DNA of 64,000 nucleotides from Pycnopodia helianthoides (Eukaryota; Echinodermata; Asteroidea; Forcipulatida; Asteriidae), in assembly GCA_032158295.1 (NCBI GenBank), contig CM063252.1, positions 9,598,744 to 9,662,743 on the forward strand, written 5' to 3'. Under the pieces are notes generated by a model that was not told the DNA's origin, ran no database searches, and saw only the letters and a program-made list of their open reading frames with translations. Of this stretch, positions 23,701 through 38,700 are shown one piece after another (the stretch's first letter is position 1; each line of letters begins with the position of its first letter). The translations under genes and the position numbers were made by a program.

Positions 23701-26700
23701 GAATAAAAGGGTCAGGTATGGGTGAAAGGTATGGGTGAAGTTATGCAGATCCCTTTTTGCTGACTGACTGTGATGGTCTGTGCTTGGTTGTGGTTCTTCC
23801 TCCATGGTTGTAGTCATTTCTGTTTAGTCCCCATACGATGGTACCCTAGACTGCCACAAAGTGCCATGTGTCCTTCCAGTCTAGCATTGGGTGCACAGGT
23901 TTCTTCTGTTTATGTACAGCTGGTATTACTATTATTAGTCTACTGAACAGTGTATGTGGCAGTGGAGTACTGACCCAGGCCTGTATGCTTCGTTCTAGAA
24001 AGGGAAAGGGCACCAAGCATTTTCCAACACCCTATGAGGAAATTGTAAATTTCTATTGGAGCATTTCAAGGGCACGAAGGCAATGACCAAAGGGGCATCA
24101 GGGCAATCGTCTCCATTGCCATTTGTGAAGTATCAGGCCTGCTGACCTCTTGAATGTCTACTATTTCCACCATTTTGGGAGTCATTCCTGTGTGCACATT
24201 TTGACTGCCAAAATGGGTAAGGATAGGCGCATGTAAGTGGCTGCACGGTTTGAAGGGGTCATTAACCTGTGTTTACAAAAAGAGTGACCTATTAATTCCG
24301 GAGCCTTTTTCTGGCAGGCAAGGACTACACTGGTTTTATGGGAAATTTTACAATTTGTGTCACAATTTCCACACTTAGCTTTTTTTGCTTACTACATGTA
24401 GCTTTGCTTACCCTTACGGGATCACGTGCCAAAAAATTGGGCAAAGCGGTGTGTGTGGGGGCATGCCTAAGCTAGCGCTGGATGTAAGTGCGTACAAAAA
24501 GTATTTCAAAGTTAAAATCATCCTCAGAAACTTTGTTGATATAGAAATTTATGTTCAATATCGTTTTGTTTTTTGTGAGTGTTTTTTTTTCTACTACTTT
24601 TGCAAAAGTTTCAAACTATGTATAAAATTGTTATAATGTGAAATACAAAAATTCGCAATGCTTTTCAGAAATGAGATTAACACTTACTTTATATTTAAAT
24701 GATAATAATAAAGTTAAGAAAAACAAAATTCAGAGTTTCGACATGTTCTGGTCCTGCGCCTGAGCTCTTTGTTATCCCACCAGTCTCAAAACTGTGTTTT
24801 TTACTTGCCCCCACAAAGTTTAGTAGCCCGATTTTAAACTTGTATTGCTTCTGATGTATTGATAGTAGTGATCACAACCAATTCAAGCCAAATAAATTTC
24901 ACACACTAAAAAAAAAAAAAAAACACATTTTTTAAAAATGAAAATTCACTTCTGAAAAGGAAGAAATATTATGAGCACTTTTTAAAAAAAGAAGGTTGCA
25001 CAGTTCTTTGTGAGTTGAGAAGTGATGTTTGACTAGCCTTACAGTTTTTTACTAGTACATAGACAATGACAGCTGAACTAGTGCCAAGGGCGAGCCCAGC
25101 ATCATTCTTTCTGTTATTAAAATTTTAAAACTGGTTCAATATCAATAACTACAATATAATGATGATTTCATCTTTCAAAAAGTGCAAAACAAACCCTTCC
25201 TTTGTGGGATGCATGTCTGATAGTGATCCACCTAGTTGACGCTTTCACCAAATGAGTCAGGACTTAAGTTTCATACTCTAATAAATAACCACAGGGTTCG
25301 CCATTATCTTTTTCAGTGACTAGCCACCAGGATCATTTCACTGGTCTACCAGTTTCTTTCACTGGTCCTTATATTAAGGTTTTCTTGTGTAACACTGTCA
25401 TTTTAGGCAAAATAAAATATGTTTGATAGCGTCCTGTCTTTTTGAAAAAAAGGAAGGAGCAGGGTCTTCTTCTTTTTTTTAAATGGCCGCCCAACACATT
25501 TTTCAAGACAACTGGCCAGGCCAAGATCTTTTTTCGGTGTGTGTGTTTTTCGGTATGCTTTTAAAAGTCTAAAAATACAATCTCATTTTTTTTTTTTTTT
25601 TTAATGTATTTTTTACATCACAGATCGTTAAAATTTATCCTAAAAAAAGAGGAGGTGGCCTCTAATTTAAGGAAGAGGGCGAGGACACTAATTTGTTACT
25701 ATTTTTATTTGGCCTTATATGGAACTATGCTCTGTCACTTTCGCCTGATTCTTGGTTATTCTCAAAGTACTTACTGGCAAGTGATTCCCTTGCAAATTAT
25801 TATTTACCAAACATATCAATTATCTGACTCTGAGGGCAGTCTTTATACTTTCTGTACTAAATCAGTATTGATTCTGATCTATGGGAAGAATAAAGGAAAA
25901 AGGAAAACAAAACATTTTATGGTGCATTTGCATTCGTCATAATAGTCTATTGATTGATGGTGGTAGGTGTTGAATAAGAAAGATCAGTTGTTATTGTTAC
26001 AAAGTCACTGTTATCTTTTGTTATGGTTAAAGAACAAACTATGGTTACATGTAGTTCTACTTTGTTACCCACACAGACAGTGAGACATTGAAAGAACTTT
26101 GTTTTTATCAAAATACAGTTTCAAGGTCTCTTTGTCCATTGTAAAACAGTCCATTCAAATTTGATAGATTGTTGTATAAATAGTTCTACGTTATTTAATT
26201 TAAGAATAACTAGCCATCCCACTCTCTCTAAATGTTGAAATGAGTGCAACAGAATAATAAATTAGTGATCAATGTACTTTGGATACAACTTGCGGCAAAA
26301 AGTTTTGACGCGAAACCAACAAGCTTAAATTTATTGGAAGTTTACAGTCAGGAAAAGGTGCATGGCTTTTGACGCAGTTCTGTAAGATGCTGTATTGTTC
26401 TTGTAAGTTCAAGTTCTTTATTATAACATTTTGGGGACCGTTGTTTGTTCCCATGTACATTGCTTTAACATTGGCAAGATTGAATTGTAATATGTTCACA
26501 GTTGCACATTTACTTACAAGTGTACATGGTACAAAGATGGTCATGGTAGAAAATTTCTCTTTAAAAATAACTTTGCCTGAAATGCTATTGACCGATTATT
26601 TTTGTAGCCAGCGCATATAAATCATCTAAATACTGCTGGCCGCTCCGCCATAACTGGGACGCTGGTAGTGCAAGGTTTTGTACACAAAGACATGGACAAA

Positions 26701-29700
26701 AACATTCTTTTTAAATTGTTATTGTGATCTCGCCAGTCCAAAACCAGATGTTTGAAAACAGCTAAAACAAACAGTGTTTTTTCCCATTTTTTCTCCACTA
26801 TTTATTTGTGACTCCAATGACCAATTGAACTTAAATTTTCACAGGTTTGTTATTTTACATGTATGTTGGGTCACATAAAGTGCGGATATACTGGTCTTTG
26901 ACTATTAACCAATGTTGTCTGCATGCTTCAAGCAACACTCAGATTGATTGATTGATTTCATTCTCATTCTGTTGTCATGGTTACTGGCATGAAAGTTTGT
27001 TTGTTTGGTTTTTTTCCCCCACTATATGCTTGTGACTCAAATGACAGATTGAGTCTAAATTCCACAGGTTTGTTATTTCATTTACATAATGTTGGGTCAC
27101 ATAAAGTGCACATGTGGTCTGTGAAATAATAATTTTGTAATTACATTATACTGATTGGCAGCATATTGCGCCACCGCACCTTGTAAACCATTACATTGTG
27201 CTATAAATGCATCTAGGTCTCATACTTCAAAACGTAGCTCCACATACATGGCAGGTAAAAATACTGAGCGCTTTGTATCCTTTGGCCAAAGGCGCTATAC
27301 AAATACAGTTATTATTATTATTATTATTATTATTTGATTAACCTGATGAATCCTTGTTTTTACGAAGAAAGAAATCAAAGTTTGCCACTGAAATTTGTTG
27401 GAATACATAGCGCGGGAACGGTGCCAAAATAGGCGTGTTTTGACTGTTGGGTTTTTACAATGTGACAAAATCGTTCATACATGTACATGTACTACTGTTT
27501 TAAGAAGTGTCGGACCTAAATGTTGTTGGTTTGTACACAGTGCTCTGCGGGCAGGTCTGTGTTTTGGATTTTACGAAATGACATATGTGTTTAGGAATTA
27601 ATTACTTGCAAAATTGAGAAAATGCTGACAGATCTGTATGACCCCCAAAAATCAGCTTTATTTTGATAGTAAGCTTTAAAAGAATAAAAAATAGTAAGTA
27701 GTGTCCTTAAGAATAGTTTGAGAAATACACTGTAGCTCAACTTCAATAGCTCATCTTTATGGTCAAAGATCATTTTCTTACGCTGCTCCATTTCTTTGGA
27801 ATAGTCTTCCTGTGCATATTCGCCAGGCTAGTTCTTTACATTGTTGTAAGTCTCTGTTAAAAACTCATTTGTTTGAAAGTGCTTATTTGTAATCTGCTTA
27901 CTTGTAATTTTTCTTTCACTTATTGTATATTTTATTGTTTCTCTTTATGCGCTTAGAGGCTTCTGCATTAGGCGCTTTACAAATGTCTTAATTATTATTA
28001 TTATTATTAAATGTGATTGTCTATAAACACACATTTTTGGCTGCAGGGCTAAATTGTTGCTTCGTACAAATGGTGACGAATTTGTTAATGAAACCAGGGA
28101 TGGGATGTACTCCCAGGAAGCTTTTTGTGAAGTATGCCACCAGGCTAGTAAATTGTGCATTTTTACTTGTCCCCAGGAAGTTTTAGTAGCCCAGATTTTA
28201 AACATACGTATTGTCAGGAATGTATCTTTTGATGTATTAATGGTAGTGATCATAACAAATGAAGTTGCATTCACACACTCAAAAGTAAATAAACACATTT
28301 TAAAAATTTAATATTTACACCTGAAAAGGACAAAATATATATGAGCATTTTAAACAAGTAGGTCGCATTTTTTTTTATAGAACCAATAGGGCAAGTTGAG
28401 AAGTGGCGTTTACTAGCAGGTGGCACTTTTAACTAGGCAATTGTGTACGCTGGGCTAGTGTTAGGGGTGAGCCCTGGTTTTTTTTTAGGAAGGCCAGTTT
28501 TTGCATTTTAATTAGCGTGTTGGGTAAAATATTACAGAGGACCAAGGACAAGCCAAGCATTATGGCAACAGATGTCCTAACTACTTGAATGTATATTGAA
28601 TGATTATTGACTCACCGGGCTTCAGAGGGAAAAGTTGTCTTTACAAAATATTCCAATTTACCAAAAGCTGTTGCATTGTTATTTAACCGTCAATAACAAA
28701 AGTCAGTCAACATTACAAAGTGTACTGTAATTAGGTTTCATTTTTATGTAAATGTTTTTTCTTTTTTTTTTAACTGCTAAACACGAATTTACAAGTTTGA
28801 AAATTAAGTTGTAAAGGACATGTCCAAGTGTATGTCGTCAAGAAGACTGAAAAGATTTTTACATTACCTTGGGGTTGAACGAATAAAAGATGGAGGGAAA
28901 ATTAGGAAACAACAAACCTGTGAAAGTTTAAACTCAATAGGTCATTGGAGTCACAAGAAAATAATGAAAGAAAGTAATGTTTTCACTTGTTTCAAACATT
29001 GGATTTTGGACTCACAGGAGCAAAATTGATAATTTTACTGATTTCTCAAAATCTAGGCCTATAGCATACCAGGCAAAAATACTTCAAGGAAAGTTTTCCA
29101 CCCCGACTGTCTTTATACCATGTAAGCTATGTGCAAATCTGTGATCATTTATATTTTCAATATGACCAATGTTATGCACATCTGCTTTTTGTATTTAGCA
29201 TTTAGGAAGTGTTCATCTTTCGGACTCCTGGAATAATGTTTTTATTTTAAAAACACTAATTACATTAAGACATGTAATAGAAGACTCATCTCATTTGTCT
29301 CCTTGGGTATTAAGTATACTTCATTTATACTCAACAGAATTGAAAGGTATTTTATCAGACTCAAAGTCAACATTTGAACATAATTTGTTTCTGTTCGAGA
29401 TATTACACAGTGAGGGAAATAGTATTCAACTGAAAAACACAAGACAGCCAGACTTGTCCGGTCCATAAGTTTACTGGCCCGACACTAAAATCACTGGCCT
29501 CTGGCCTGCAATCCAGTGTAAGGAGGTTCGAGTCCTGCACAGATTGAGGGCGCATTTATTATGCAGCAAATAATTGCAGTTACAACCATGACGCCTGGTA
29601 ACAAGACTACACTGTACATCATTCTTGAGAATTGCAGCCAGTTTGCTTGCCCTGTTGACTTTTGACAACTCCCTCATTACAAACTCATTACACGCAGTGC

Positions 29701-32700
29701 TAATCCACCAGGCTGAGCAAACAACAGTTGGTTAATTTTTTTTCTGGGAGGTGTTTACTCTGTGGAGGGCTGAACAAACAGAAATATCAATCCTGGATTC
29801 TGGGTTGTCTAAGCCTGAGTGGCGTGACAGAGAACTGTTTCTTTTTCACTTAATAATGTTTATCTCGGTAAATAGACGGATCAAAGATACTGACAAAAGA
29901 TATTGATAAAATAGGGAGACTGCCAACATAGGGCTAGATAGCTTAGTTGGTTGAGTGCTGGTTCATTAATGTGGAGGTCGCAGGTTCAAGTCCCGCTCCA
30001 GGGCTCGAATTTGACACTGGACCGCAGGCCCGAGGCTAGTGATTTTAACATCGGGCCAGTAAACTCATGTCCGGACAAGTCCGGCGGTCTTGTGTTTGTG
30101 TTGAAATGTTGACTTTCAGCCTGATAAATAAAATTCTGTTGGTTATCGAAAACTACTTACCCATAATATACAAATGAGGTAAATCTTCTCTCAGTGGCCA
30201 ACCCAGAATAGACTGGACAACGGCCTTATAACCGACATGATGAGTGCTTTTTCAAATTCAAACAGTTCGATTATTAACCCGTTTAGGCTTTTTTTTCTTC
30301 TCACTTCAATTCTGGTCTTGTACATGTACTCAAAATTCCGGTCCAGTAAATATTTTGAGCTACAAGCCCTGCGGTCTTGTGGGTTTTCCCCAAAAATTCT
30401 AGCCCTGCGCTCTAGTCAATTTTTCTTTGTTCAACCTGAAGATGTTAAAAAATGTACCCAGTCAGTTTCCCTTGAGGTTTATTACTTGATATTTGTAATG
30501 AAAAGTAGCTTCCCCTTAAAGGTAATCCCCTGGCTGCCGCTTCCCAGGTTGTATAATAATAATGTACATGGGTGTGATCCCTAGCTACACGGTAGTTAAC
30601 GGTTGTATTTGTATGGCTTCTGACTGGCACCCCCGAACAAAGATAATGACAAAATAGGAAGACCGCCAACCTAGGGCTAGAAACATGTTGCTCAGTTGGT
30701 AGAGCGCCGGCAGATTATTCTGGAGGTCACTGGTTCAAGTCCCGCTCTTGTAAATTTTTCAACCCAAAATTATTTTAAAAAATTTACCAGTCAGTTTCTC
30801 TTATGGTTTATTACTTAAAAAGACCAATATGAAACTAACACTCTCTTAAGTTCTTCAGGCTTATTCCCATAGTGTTCCTCAGGCCTGCGCTAAACGTCGC
30901 ACTTTTGCCGAGCCGAACTCAAATGTTTTCAGTTCGATTCGACACGGCAAGAGCGCGACGTTTGTCACCGTGTCTTGCCGCTACCGTGTAGCACGGCAGG
31001 GCTTGCCGTGCTACACGGCAGTGCCGAACTTAAATAAAAGGTTTGCGCTAAACGTCGCTCTTTTGTCGAATTTAATTCCTAATTTTACAACTGTTTGAGT
31101 TCGACACGACAAACGTGCGACGTTTAGCGCAGGCCTCAACAACCTTAGGTGATTTTCTCCCCTCAATGGTTGGATGTCTTCCTAACAGTAGTAAAGCAGA
31201 GCTTGAAATTCCACAAGACTGCAGGGCTCGTACATGTAGCTTCAACGGTTTTACCGGACCAGAATTTTATTTTAGAAGGCTGGAATCAAAATAAGGAACA
31301 AATTATAATAGACCTTAACAGTTTAACACAAATCAAAAGTACCTGTACATTCATACATTCATACATTCAAAGGTACAGGGTGGCCCAACTTTAAAATATT
31401 CTGCTATAAGCAAGGCAGGACACCAGTCACAGATTGCACATCCTACATTATTTTTGGCTGGTAACTATATTCTGGTAAGCATAATTTGGTTGCGCTTAGC
31501 TACTTTTTGTGCTTAAGCAACTCTAAGAAATTGGGCCCTGTACATAAAATAAAAACAGAGAGACACTAGTTACTTAATGAGTTAAAAAGAAACATTAGTT
31601 GCGATTAATGTACGCATGCCTGCACGTAACATAACCAGAGCACTACGCTCAACCCACTATTTAATTGTGAAAAATTTCCCCACTGTTATTGCCATTAGAT
31701 CCATACCATTGGATCAATATTATTGCGGTAATCAAAACAAGATTAATTGAATACGCTGCGATTACATGTAAGTGGCTGTGCACTGCCAGAAGTGGGTGGG
31801 TGTATGCCATGATGATGCACGCTATGTCACCTACGTACAATACTACAAACTGGTTGCAAAACGGGTTTGTCATAATATACCTGCAAATTGTTCCAGTATT
31901 TTATGACTGGCCCGGTTGCATTTGATGAACAGTGTTATGGCACACGCCCATACTGTTGCTCATCAAAATGCACACTGGCGCAGCAGAAAAAAAGCTGTCA
32001 ACAAATATTGTCAAACGGCTCGTTGGATTTGTCGGAGCAAGATGCCGGAGAAGTGATGTCTGGTAGGTAGAAGATTTTTGGTTGAATACACACTTTTTTT
32101 TCTGTAATGACTTTTCTTCTGCCACTGGTGAGGAACTGGTGACTGTGGGACGCATGTGGTTTTTTTTCTACACACAGTCTGAACAAAAAATAACCGTCAA
32201 CAAAATTGTCAAAGCGATCATTGTGTTTATCGGAACGAAATGACGGAGGAGTGGTTCAGGTAGATGAAAGATTTTGGTAAATATACATTTTTTTTTTTTT
32301 TAAGTTTCTTTTTCACTGGGGCACTGATGGCCATGTGACCCACTCATACGCTTTCTCTTTGCAAAGTAAAAACAGAGATTTACTGTTAAAGGAACATTAC
32401 ACTTCAGAATTGGTTTTCGCTAACAAAACAGTTGCTGGCAGTGTAAGCACTTTATGTAATCCACCATATACATAAACTGACAAACCTGTAGAAGTTTGAG
32501 ATCGATCGGCCATCTGGGTCACGAGAAAATAGTGAAAAACCGATTACACATTTGCATGAAATCATATAGATTCAACAAATGAATAAAACACTCACTGAGC
32601 GATAAACTTCAATCAGAAAATTAGTTTATTCATTTCTCATCAAATATGGAATTTCAGACAGAAATATTTCATGGGATGTTTTCTACTATCATCATCAGTA

Positions 32701-35700
32701 GACTGTGTAAGTTTTATGTCAATCTGTGATCAAAAAGTATATTTTACAAGTTTTTTTCTTACCAATTCTGTAATGTTCCTTTAATGGTTTGGTAGGGATA
32801 AAAAACATTCTTGTTTAATTTTATTCTGAAAGCTTACTGATTATGAAGTTCAAACTAGAACCATTTTTTTTCCTGTGAAATATTTCCCTCTGAAATTAAG
32901 TCATATTTGAGAAAACTATCTGAAAACCTTAAAAACACAGCAGCTGATTTCAGTTGTTACAACCAAAAATTAAGAACAATGTATAAAATGCTGAAAATTT
33001 TTCTCTCTTTTTTTCACTATTTTCTCCTGACACTACGGATTAAGCCATGAAGTTTTCACAGGTTTGTTATTTCTTGTATAATGTATGCCTATGGTTGTTC
33101 ACAAAAAACATGAACAATGTCTGCAACTATTTTGTCAGCTCTACCGTTCCTGTATGAAACCTTTTGTAAAATATTCAAAAAGATCATTGTGTATATCGGA
33201 ATAAACTGCTGGGAGGAGCGATGTCTGGTACATGTAAAGTAGGTAAAATACTTTGGTGATGCTCATTTTTTTCTGTAATGTTTTTTTCTGCACTACTGTA
33301 TACCTGTAAAGAAGCACTGATCTCTCATCATGTGTTTTCTCTACACACATTCAAAACATAAATCATTGTCAACAAAACTGTCTAGAAATGACGTCTGGTG
33401 TAGAATATTTTGGTGAACACGCACTTTTCCTGTAATGTTTTTGTTTCTGCCCTGGCTACATGTAAATCTGAAGCACTGGTGACTGTGGGACCCACTCATG
33501 CACACGCTGTCTCTGTACACAGCCAAAACATAAATCAATTCCAATTAAACCCGCTGCTAAAATTATAGGATTCGAACTGCCTCTAGCTACCCGGCAATCT
33601 CGGTGGTTTAGTTGGTAAGACATCTGCTTTGAATGGCAAAGGTAGTGGGTTCGAATCCCATCCGAGTGAAATGCCTGTGGATTTTGTTTTCACACAACTC
33701 GGGGAAGTACTGAGTATGCTTTACACACATCGGTGAAATAATATAATCCAATTTTCGTAATGGTCTTTGGATTTATCAGAGCAAAATGACAGAGGAGTGA
33801 TGTCTGGTAAAATATTTTTGTGAATTCATGCATTTTTTTTTTTTTTTTCTGAAACGAGTTTCTCCTAGCTGCCCATTACATTCATGTACAAAATGTAGGC
33901 CTCCCTGAAGCACTGCCATGACCGATTACTGTATGACTTACCCTCTTCCTCTTTAAGGTCACAGCAGAAATGCTATTTAAAACTGAACTGTCAAAATGAT
34001 TGAGTACGAGTTTCTCGTAGAGGTGAGGCAGACAAAATATATTTTTTGGAGTAATAATGATGATATACATATTTTTTTTTGTAAAGTATCAAATCCCTTT
34101 ACGCTTTCATTACCAACGTACATCAGCGCTTAAATTCCCGAAACCATCTCAACTCATTAGGAGTATGCAGCTCCGGGTGCACACAAGGCTCTTCTCAGTT
34201 TTGTTTTGTTTTCAAAAATAGAGGGCATTTTGGACCCAAGTTTTGCAAGTTTGGTCAAAGCACGCTGAATTGAAACGAGGTTCTGAAAACGCTTGGTTTT
34301 TTTCTCTCCTGTGCAATCTGGAGCATTTCGAACGGTTTTATTTCTGTGATTTTTGTGAGTTTGATCTTAAAATCTTAAATTTGTGTCAGCCGGATACTCT
34401 AGCTTGTGCATGGGGAGAACCTAGGGTGCGTACATGTAGGCTGCTCTGGTTAACAATACCCAGCAGGTAGAATTTAACATGTACTCCTGGGTAATGGGAA
34501 GCAATTATAGGTTAAGTGTCTTGCCCCAAGGACACATTTGTCATGACCGGGATTTGAATCCACACGCCGATGACTCAGCTGTCAGAAGTTGAGCGTGATG
34601 CGCTAGACCGCTTCGGACAACGTACAAAACATCCTGTGCTTCTTTTCTGTGTTGTCCTCAGTCCTAATGCCCCGATGACAGTGTGGGGGTGTTTGTGTGT
34701 GTTTGACCACACCCACACCCTTCTTCATCAATGCATACAGTCACAAAATAAACACTGTCAGAATACTCAATTAACAGATGGAGGACCATGTCTGTTTTGT
34801 ATTTCAAGTCCATAATGTGTGGGTTTTTTTGTGTGTAGGGTATCAGCGTTCTCCCTTAACAGTGGTCCGCTGGCCAAATGCCAGTTCTAACATCGAAGGA
34901 CCAGTCAAAATTCTCTCTAACTTGTCCAGGTGGCTAGTTTACTGAGCTCCATCCCACTGCTGCATATATGTAAACTACTGATTTCATATTTGATATGTTA
35001 ATTTTTGCACCATAAAGAATAAGAATGGATAATGAATTTATGTTGGTTTTACTCTCAAACCAATGTGTATTAAGCACTGTATACTCAGAATCTTCAGGCA
35101 AATCACTCGGGTGGGATTCAAACCCACGACCTTTGCATTGCTAGAGCAGATGTCTTAGCACTAGACCACCGCTCTAGCCCGATGGCTAGAGGTAGTTCGA
35201 ATCCTTAGCAGCTGGTACTGCTCTGATTTTAATAAATGTTAATTTTTGCATCAGGGATAAAGAATTTTATTTGGTTTTACCCTTTCTCCTATATGTATTC
35301 AGCACCTTTTTTTTCACAGAGCTCGGGGAAAGTACTGAGTATACAGTGCTTAATACACATCAGTGTAAGGGTACAACCAAAATTAAATTATTGAGGTGTT
35401 CGTGCAACAGCGCGAACAACTCATTTCATATTGCTTTACATTACAAGGACCCATAGCGCTGAAAGGGAATCATAACACGTGGACCAGTTAAAAAGCTGGG
35501 GGACCAGTGAAATGACAAGCTATAACTGGTCTCCCTGGCTTGTCCCTGACAAAAGTTACTGGAAAACCCTGGGTATTAAGTAAAGATATAATAATAATAA
35601 CAATAATAATACAAGATATTTATATAGCGCATAATGCAGAAGCCTCTATGCGCAACACAAAACATAAAAAACAATGACATCAATATAAAAGTAAGTTACA

Positions 35701-38700
35701 CAACTAAAGATTCAAACAAATGAGTTTTTAAAAGTCCCTTGAAAATCGGAAGAGAGTCAGCTTGGCGAATATGAAGTGGCAAGTCATTCCATAACGAAGG
35801 TGCAATGAAGTTGAAGGCTTGTTGACCATAAATTTTAGTGGAAAAAGTAGTTTGCGTCAGTAGGGATTGGCCAGCAGAACGAAGGGGACGAACAGGGATG
35901 TATTTACGGAGAAGATCAGATATATAGTCAGGAGATAGGCCATGAAGAGCTTTGAAAGTGAGAAGATTTAACTTATATACGATACGCAGTTTGATTGGAT
36001 ATTATGCCAGATATAATGTCCTGAGACTTGTATGAGTTATTACTACTATTATTTCTGCTTTATTAAAACAATATTGCTACTAAGTTTGCAATTTAAAAAC
36101 AATACAATTGTACATTAAATTACTACTTTAAAAAATAGTAAGGATTTACATATGAAACAAAAATAAATTTTGTGGCTGAAGTACTGATGACAGTAATGGG
36201 ACACACCCTACACGTGCCAGACGGTTCTTGTGGCAGAACCATCGTACGGCCGCCCGCTGTACACCCAAACCTGACTTAGTCAACAAACTGCTTGCAGGCA
36301 CTATTCATTGATCTACATGTGTACATGTACACACTAACCTGGGCCCAATTTCATAGAGCTGCTTAAGCTCAAAACGTAGCTAAGCGCTACAAAATTATGC
36401 TTACCAGAATAAGGTTACCAGCCAAACTACCATGTCACATGTACAATCTTTGACTGGTATCATGCTCGATTCCGCTTAGCAGACAATTGTAAAGGCAATA
36501 TTTTCTGCTTAAGTAGCTCTATGAAATTAGACCCTGATTTAGTCCATGAAGTCGGACAAACCACGGAAGCGCCCTCTAGCACCCACTATGGGGTGAGGGG
36601 TAAGTGCGTGGGGTGGTCATGTCACAAGACACCTTGTTATAGCGTCATTGCGGCTGAGACTAGCCACACCCATGCTCTAACTAAACAACTGCACATGGTC
36701 ATAGCATCCTTTTGTACTGTCTGTACTGTGGAGATGACAGTATTTGCGTCATGTACTCAACAACTGAATTATGTTTGTGTCCAACGTATGTCAAGTACAT
36801 GTGGGTATAGGGTAGCGTTTATAAAGGTTTGACTGGCCTATGCTCCATACCTAAATTATCGATGACACATTATTTGACACACCCAAAAAACAGACAAATT
36901 ATTAGTTTCAATCTGTTTAAAAGTGGCATAGCCCCATTTTCGCCAAAAGATATATTTGATTTTTATTAAAACTTAACAAACTTTGACAGATGCTGTTTCA
37001 TAACAAACTAGGTACAAAATCTTTTGCATATGTCACGGAAAATGCACAAAATACATGTAACATTCAAAACTGTTTGTACATGTACATGGCTGATTGATGT
37101 GAGATAATGTTGTTGAAGATAATTATTAGAAATTTAACTAATAAACAACCAGTCTCAATGTACAATTTCGTACTTGCGCGAATGGACAAAATTGCACCGC
37201 TAGCTGCCTAGTAAAACCAGCCTACCGCACAATTTCCATCGCGAGATAAAATTGAAAAAAAAAAACAAACAAAAAACATTGAACACAAAAAGTTAGAAGT
37301 TAAACATTTTTATTTAAAAACTACGAGTGACCCCAATCCTCCCCAATATAGACCGCCAAAACAGATTAAGTATCAATCAGGAAGTCAACAGCCTGGGCAG
37401 AACACAGGGAAAATATGACAGAAATGAGCTGAAAATATTAGAGTATTGATGTATATGGGGACAGCCCCCAATCCTGGCTTGGCATTTGGCAAGATTTTAA
37501 TTCCAGATGTCCTTATTTTTTATTTAACTGCCCTAGTTCATTGTGGTTCAATTGTACAAGGTCGAAGGAAATCTATGTCAACATCCACTTCATTTCCTTT
37601 TGGTGCTAAATTAGCAGATAATTAATCATCCATTGTCTTTTTGTAGATCATGTTTGGACTTGCTTTGTTCTCATGTGATACAGTGTGACCGTGACTGTTT
37701 ACTGTGGGGGGATATCAATCTGTAGGTGCAGCCTCTTGTTTTGATATTGAATGATCAGATTGAAAAATAGCAGTTGTCAACAAATCAATTTGGTTTTGTT
37801 ATGAATCTGTTTTTTAGGCCTACAGGCGCGTGATTTCTCAGGGGGTTTTTTGATTTCAGGATTTTCTCAGAATTTCATTGGACAATTAAATTGTCTTGAA
37901 AGAAGTAAAGCAGACGGAAAGAGAAATTGTCTAAATTGTGTCCAAACCTGTAGTTTTGTATTTCATCGCATAGAGTCTTTAAACCTCCTGAATTGTAACA
38001 TCTGGTAGGTTCTTGAACTGCAGTTCCCAATCTACTTAGTACTTTGCAGCAGTAGATAGATACTTAGCAGGACAAGTTCTTTAAGGCTTGAAATTAACAC
38101 TGGACCGCAGTCCCGAGGCCAGTGAGTGACTTTAGCATCGGGCCAGCAAACTCACGACGGAACAAGCCCGCTGGTCTTGTGATTTTCAATTGAATAATAA
38201 TGGGCATTGTGCAGGCCTAATATCTTTGTGAAAAAATGTTCGCTATGAGTCGGATAAATATCTTTCAATTCTGTCGAGTATCAAAGTACACTTACCCATA
38301 AGACAAATGAGACAGATCTTCTCTTAGAGCTTGTTCAATTCACTTTGATTCTGGTCTTGTAAACTATTCTGGTCCAGTAAAAAAATTTAGCTGCAAGCCG
38401 GCCCTGCAGTCTTGTGGATACCTCCCCCCCCAAATTGGAGCCCTGTTCTTATTTGAATTTGGCAGTCTCCAAATTCCTAATCTACTCTGCAGTAGTAGAT
38501 TTATAGCAAGACAGGTTTTTATAAGAACAACAGCAAAAAGTAGGTACATGTAATTATTATCACATAGTGTTACCACAAACAAAATCTCACCATGGAATGC
38601 CCCAAGAGAAGTATTTTGTTGTACAGTTAACTTCTACCCATCAAGTAAATGAATGGTAGTGACAGTCTTACAACGTTTTTCCAATTACTAATTTTATAGA

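Noticed and set aside
33593..33670. Possible tRNA gene with good A and B boxes
   Set aside because: The anticodon arm does not fold properly, related copies occur several times with the same non-tRNA tail, so it is a SINE head. The same reasoning applies to 20796, 21780, 22490, 29940, 30690, 49970 and 50230.
36521..36832. Plus-strand open frame of 103 codons
   Set aside because: It starts in the end of a MITE and shows no domain, conserved spacing or splice context.
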